From assembly GCA_021159445.1 (NCBI GenBank), contig JAGGRV010000101.1, positions 1 through 21,899 on the forward strand: DNA of 21,899 bases, read 5' to 3'. The notes beneath the pieces are model-generated. The model was not told the DNA's origin. It did not search any database and saw only the letters and a list, made by a program, of their open reading frames with translations. The DNA is from Deltaproteobacteria bacterium (GTDB taxonomy: Bacteria; Desulfobacterota; Dissulfuribacteria; Dissulfuribacterales; UBA3076). The position numbers were made by a program, and so were the translations under genes. This document shows positions 21,529 to 21,899 of this stretch, piece after piece. Numbering within the stretch: the stretch's first letter is position 1; each line of letters opens with the position of its first letter.

Positions 21529-21668
21529 AATGATTTCAATGGGTTAGGCAATTTTTTCTACTTTTTAAGGGTTTTGGGCCCTGTAAATATACCCTATTTT
21601 CACCATTTTTCAACCCCTCAAAAGTGTGAAATAAAGCTTTCACTAATTCATAACCCCTTGAAATCATT
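21529..21668. repeat. Imperfect inverted repeat of about 24 bp flanking 90 bp
   Basis: AATGATTTCAA (21529-21539) and TTGAAATCATT (21658-21668) are perfect 11-bp arms. The match continues inward as GGGTTA and AATT with one mismatch and a one-base gap. The enclosed 90 bp have no gene. It could be a cruciform, an origin element or a remnant of a small insertion. Confidence 0.5.
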
Positions 21669-21678
21669 ATCCTTTTTT

Positions 21679-21710
21679 ATATATATATATATATATATAT
21701 CTATATATAT
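21679..21710. repeat. AT dinucleotide microsatellite
   Basis: Eleven AT units (21679-21700) are followed by C and a further TATATATAT run to 21710. An easily melted tract of this kind is typical of unwinding elements or promoters, but it also arises by slippage. Confidence 0.85.
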
Positions 21711-21899
21711 AGTATAATACTATGACCAACACTTCCTTCAAATACCCCATGTAAGTGGCTGTAAATACTAATGTCCATTTACCCCTAAAAAACCCTAAAA
21801 ATATAGAAAGAATTGACATCCCCAATAATTTCAACATCTTCTGAAATTTTTATGTCTAATGCAATGTAATAATGCACCATATCATTTAAAATCCTAAAA

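Larger units (their letters stand above)
20898..21899. other. AT-rich non-coding region, about 1 kb
   Basis: No convincing gene is seen on either strand. It contains an operator palindrome, three copies of an 18-bp direct repeat, two longer inverted repeats, an AT microsatellite and small hairpins such as AATTTCA/TGAAATT (21827-21848) and GTGAAA/TTTCAC (21626-21643). A 37-residue plus-strand frame at 20954-21067 is listed separately. The composition and repeats fit a regulatory or origin region at the left/right transcription divide. Evidence for replication is only this pattern. Confidence 0.6.

Noticed and set aside
21675..21851. Minus-strand frame of 56 residues reading MLKLLGMSILSIFLGFFRGK onward
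   Set aside because: Half of it is translated from the AT microsatellite (Tyr-Ile repeats), there is no good ribosome site, and hydrophobicity follows from AT-rich DNA.

Overview
The window is a late-gene segment of a tailed double-stranded DNA bacteriophage (Caudoviricetes) or a closely related prophage. I recognise a large terminase, portal, scaffold and major capsid protein in canonical order. Every convincing gene lies on the minus strand, so transcription runs from about 20.87 kb down to coordinate 1. Genes are tightly packed, with strong Shine-Dalgarno sites and repeated 1-nt stop/start overlaps (TAATG or TGATG). The host cannot be named. The one clear promoter is sigma-70-like, so the host is a bacterium. 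No integrase, tape measure, sheath or replication gene is in the window. The left edge cuts through a tail collar-type gene, so the virus continues there.

Layout, in transcription order. (1) 20.9-21.9 kb is an AT-rich region with no convincing gene. It holds three copies of an 18-bp direct repeat, two long inverted repeats and an AT microsatellite. (2) At 20.87-20.93 kb a near-consensus promoter overlaps one palindrome and lies next to a second, related one. It drives an HTH protein that may be the small terminase. (3) 18.5-20.4 kb is a cluster of very small genes: a zinc ribbon, a two-helix membrane protein (candidate holin), a Gly/Arg-rich peptide, a DUF5675-like protein, two more membrane proteins and a very basic peptide. 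It is probably the lysis and accessory block. (4) 13.4-18.5 kb holds a secreted FN3-domain protein behind a structured leader, then virion-type beta-rich proteins, including a beta-helix protein and a 22-residue-repeat protein. (5) 7.5-13.4 kb is the head module: TerL, portal, a small protein, scaffold, capsid and a decoration-like protein. (6) 5.9-7.5 kb is a zinc ribbon, GT2 glycosyltransferase and SAM methyltransferase cassette inside the structural operon. (7) 1-5.9 kb is the tail end: adaptor, fibre, a 1033-residue beta-helix spike, three tiny genes (one frameshifted) and the truncated collar protein.

The most striking signal is not a gene. A non-palindromic motif, A-CGGGGGGAAAC, occurs 12 times in 21.9 kb on both strands, against about 0.01 expected for the 11-mer. 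It lies inside ten different places in coding sequence and as a closely spaced intergenic pair. All six C-rich-sense coding copies are read in one frame as Val-Ser-Pro-Arg, with identical codons. The density resembles Chi or DNA-uptake sequences, and I know of no described system using this word. The motif is missing from the tail-spike/fibre block and from the 14.98-18.45 kb virion-protein block.
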